Positions 61,908 to 64,000 of a DNA stretch of 64,000 bases are shown piece by piece (the stretch's first letter is position 1; the number at the start of each line of letters is the position of its first letter). The stretch covers positions 1,943,486 through 2,007,485 of the forward strand of contig NZ_CP019434.1 in assembly GCF_001975725.1 (NCBI RefSeq), given 5' to 3'. The position numbers and the translations under genes were made by a program. The notes beneath the pieces were generated by a model, which was not told where the DNA came from, made no database searches, and worked only from the letters and a program-made list of their open reading frames with translations. This DNA is from Acidihalobacter ferrooxydans. Its GTDB lineage: Bacteria; Pseudomonadota; Gammaproteobacteria; DSM-5130; Acidihalobacteraceae.

Positions 61908-62977
61908 GGCGGGTCAGCGAGGACAATGGCGTGCTCCGCATCCCAGGCGGCATGCACGCGGCTCCCAACGTCGAGTGCGGTAGCCTGCGCGGTGGGCACA
62001 TCGGCGAACACATCGGCACCGGCGTCCAGAGCGATGTTGAGCCGCGTGGTGCCGCCCAGGAATACGCGCTCGCGCACCGTGCCGGGCAGCGTGTCCGGCG
62101 GGATGCCAGCGCCGTTGAGGGCACTCACGCGCACATGTTCTGGACGCAGATACAGGCTGACCGGGATATTGCGCGCCAGCCCGCGCGCCTGCACGGTCGG
62201 CAGACGCAGATCCTTGACCCTGACCACGCCGCCTTCACTGTCGGCCACCTGCCCGCTCAGCACGCTGGCGATGCCGATGAACCGGGCGACGAAACGATGC
62301 GTGGGTGCCTGGTAGATTTCGAGGGGTGTCCCAACCTGCACCAGATTGCCTTCGTACATGACTGCCACGCGGTCGGAAATGGACAGCGCTTCTTCCTGAT
62401 CGTGCGTGACGAACACGGTGGTAATGCCGGTTTCGCGCTGGATGCGGCGAATTTCCTCGCGCAGTTGCACCCGCACCTTGGCGTCGAGCGCCGAGAGCGG
62501 TTCGTCGAGCAGCAACAGGGTCGGCTGGATCGCCAGTGCGCGCGCCAAGGCGACACGCTGCTGCTGGCCTCCGGATAACTGATGCGGATACTTGTCGGCG
62601 TGGTCGGCCAGACCGACGAGATCGAGCATCTCGGCGACCCGCCGACGCTGCTCGGCGGCGGCGAGCTTGCGCACGCGCAGCCCGAAACGCACGTTGTCGG
62701 CGGCGCTCATGTTGGGAAACAGGCTGTAGGCCTGGAACACCATGCCCATGTTGCGTCGGCTGGCCGGCACGCCGGTAATGTCCGTATCGCCCAGCAGCAC
62801 GCGTCCGCCGTCGGCACGCTCGAAGCCAGCGAGAATGCGCAGCAGCGTCGTCTTGCCGCAACCGGAAGGGCCAAGCAGTGACAGGAATTCGCCGGGCGGC
62901 AACTCCAGCGAAATATCGTGCAGCACGGTGCGCTCGCCGTAGCGCTTGGCGACACGTTCGATCGAGAGATACGACAT
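61904..62977 (-). CDS. ABC importer ATPase (spermidine/putrescine or phosphonate type)
   Basis: 357 residues. Walker A GPSGCGKTTLLRILAG, Q-loop FQAYSLFPNMS, ABC signature LSGGQQQRVALARALA, Walker B LLLLDEPLSALDAK and H-loop VTHDQEEALS, followed by a TOBE/OB-fold regulatory domain (about 250-357), as in PotA, PhnT and FbpC. Start MSYLSIERV overlaps the preceding permease stop by one base. The transported solute is not fixed by the sequence; the adjoining phosphodiesterase favours a phosphorus compound. Confidence 0.92.
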   Translation of the reverse strand: MSYLSIERVAKRYGERTVLHDISLELPPGEFLSLLGPSGCGKTTLLRILAGFERADGGRVLLGDTDITGVPASRRNMGMVFQAYSLFPNMSAADNVRFGLRVRKLAAAEQRRRVAEMLDLVGLADHADKYPHQLSGGQQQRVALARALAIQPTLLLLDEPLSALDAKVRVQLREEIRRIQRETGITTVFVTHDQEEALSISDRVAVMYEGNLVQVGTPLEIYQAPTHRFVARFIGIASVLSGQVADSEGGVVRVKDLRLPTVQARGLARNIPVSLYLRPEHVRVSALNGAGIPPDTLPGTVRERVFLGGTTRLNIALDAGADVFADVPTAQATALDVGSRVHAAWDAEHAIVLADPP

Positions 62978-63756
62978 CAGCGGGCTCCCCCAAGTTGCGC
63001 CTGCCCGCGTCCGGTCAGCAGGACACCGAGCATGGCCAGCCAGGTGATGACAAAACTGAGCAGCGTCAGCGCGGCGGCCTCGGTCGCGGAAGTCTGGCCG
63101 ATGTAATTGATGTACACCGCGAAGGTGTTGAACAGCAGCACGTTGGCAAAGGTGAACTCGCCCATCACAATGGCGATGGTGAGCAACGCGGCGCCGGCCA
63201 GCGCGCTGGTCAGATTGGGCACCAGTACGCGCAGAATCAGCGTCCCCCAACCCGCGCCGAGACTTTGCGAGGCTTCCGTCAGCGTTTTCAGGTCCAGCGA
63301 CCGCATGCCGACGTCCAGCGCACGGTAGGTATAGGGCAATGCGAGTATCACATAGGGCACGACCAGAAAGTTGGCGGTGCCGACGAACCATGAAGGCCCC
63401 GTGTATAGCGCGGTCAAGCCGGCCACCAGAGCAATTGGCGGCACCACGAACGGTAGTACCGACAGCACATCGAACAGCGGTTTGAAGGCTTTTGCTTTCA
63501 AATGCATCCAGAACACGGCCGGGATGAGAAACACCAGAGTGACCGCGATGGTTTCCAGCGCAAGGTGGAGAGAGGTCCAGAGGCTCTCCCACAGCTCGCG
63601 CTGGTGGATCAGATTGATGTAGGCGCTCAGTCCGTAATGATCGCCGCCTTCCCAGAAACTGAAAATACCGGTGGCAATCAACGGCACCACGAAATACACG
63701 CCAGCCAGCAGCAGCATCGCCGCGCCACTCCAGGACATACGCAAGGCGCCGTTCAT
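62977..63756 (-). CDS. ABC importer permease (second)
   Basis: 259 residues with six membrane helices; the inner-membrane-component signature EASQSLGAGWGTLILRVLVP (EAA loop contacting the ATPase) lies near residue 165. PotC/PhnV-like. Overlaps the first permease by four bases and the ATPase by one base. Confidence 0.9.
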   Translation of the reverse strand: MNGALRMSWSGAAMLLLAGVYFVVPLIATGIFSFWEGGDHYGLSAYINLIHQRELWESLWTSLHLALETIAVTLVFLIPAVFWMHLKAKAFKPLFDVLSVLPFVVPPIALVAGLTALYTGPSWFVGTANFLVVPYVILALPYTYRALDVGMRSLDLKTLTEASQSLGAGWGTLILRVLVPNLTSALAGAALLTIAIVMGEFTFANVLLFNTFAVYINYIGQTSATEAAALTLLSFVITWLAMLGVLLTGRGQAQLGGAR

Positions 63757-64000
63757 CGCCGCATCCAGCGGCCGGCGCGGCGCGCGGCGATGGCATAGAA
63801 CAGCATGATGACGACCATCACTGCGATCATCCCGAGCGCCAGTGCGGCACCGGTCTGCGGTGACAACATGACATTTCCGGAAAGCACGTTGCTGATTTCC
63901 ACCGGGACAAGGGCGAGGCTGCCAGAGGTCAATGCATAAGGTGTCGCATAAGCGGAAAACGCGTTGCCGAACAACAGGATGTAAGCCGACATCAGGGAAG
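63753..64000 (-). CDS. ABC importer permease (first), C-terminal part
   Basis: Only the last 80 or so residues are in the window; the gene extends beyond it. The sequence ends AARRAGRWMRR after a membrane helix and contains SLALVPVEISNVLSGNV, typical of the end of PotB/PhnU-type permeases. The operon reads leftward: permease, permease, ATPase, phosphodiesterase. A solute-binding protein gene is expected further to the right. Confidence 0.82.
   Translation of the reverse strand, partial: SLMSAYILLFGNAFSAYATPYALTSGSLALVPVEISNVLSGNVMLSPQTGAALALGMIAVMVVIMLFYAIAARRAGRWMRR

Overview
This looks like a chromosomal segment of a GC-rich gammaproteobacterium. The conserved neighbourhoods map-glnD-dapC-dapD-dapE, lptFG divergent from pepA-holC, and smc-zipA-ligA are all typical of that class. 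The gene mix (a GH15/phosphorylase-kinase-like protein, class V aminotransferase, AurF-like protein, many decayed IS) would suit a free-living autotroph or heterotroph of the Chromatiales/Ectothiorhodospiraceae type, but that placement is inference.

Layout. 1-7.2 kb: nitrogen sensing (glnD) and lysine/diaminopimelate synthesis (dapC, dapD, dapE). 7.5-13.6 kb: a four-AT-hook protein, LPS export permeases lptG/lptF, divergent pepA and holC, with four copies of one intergenic palindromic repeat. 13.8-18.7 kb: a class V aminotransferase and a ~1070-residue GH15-like protein. 19.0-22.0 kb: a compact four-gene operon ending in pspA, with two tandem YbjQ-type proteins. 22.2-32.8 kb: an accessory region with fragments of IS21, IS1182-like, IS256 and IS3 elements, a xylulokinase, a sigma54-type aldehyde dehydrogenase/DUF779 module with its AcoR-like activator, a truncated DUF255/DsbD-type gene, and a truncated tyrosine recombinase pointing at a tRNA-Pro(GGG) gene, a classical integration site.

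32.9-47.7 kb: an AurF-like diiron protein, then a catabolic cluster: three-subunit molybdenum hydroxylase, NUP-type nucleoside protein, AllA-like protein, AtzD/barbiturase-type ring-opening amidohydrolase, XdhC, AtzG-, AtzE- and AtzH-like proteins, MocA-like nucleotidyltransferase and a CodB-type permease. I read this as a route that takes up an N-heterocycle (purine, pyrimidine or similar), hydroxylates it, opens the ring and deaminates the product. The exact substrate is not decided by sequence. Two MITE-like elements sit just before the permease.

47.7-57.4 kb: djlA-like gene, class II aldolase, ligA, zipA and smc in one leftward operon with overlapping or near-touching ends. The ZipA is exceptional: about 874 residues with three FtsZ-binding domains in tandem and a relic of a fourth. 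57.5-64 kb: queF, a D-ribulokinase-type kinase, a TSUP permease, folE, and an ABC importer operon ending in a GpdQ-like phosphodiesterase, whose first permease runs off the window.

Most interesting: the triple-domain ZipA, the Mo-hydroxylase/ring-opening/AtzGEH-like cluster, the YbjQ-PspA operon, and at least three families of small non-coding inverted-repeat elements.
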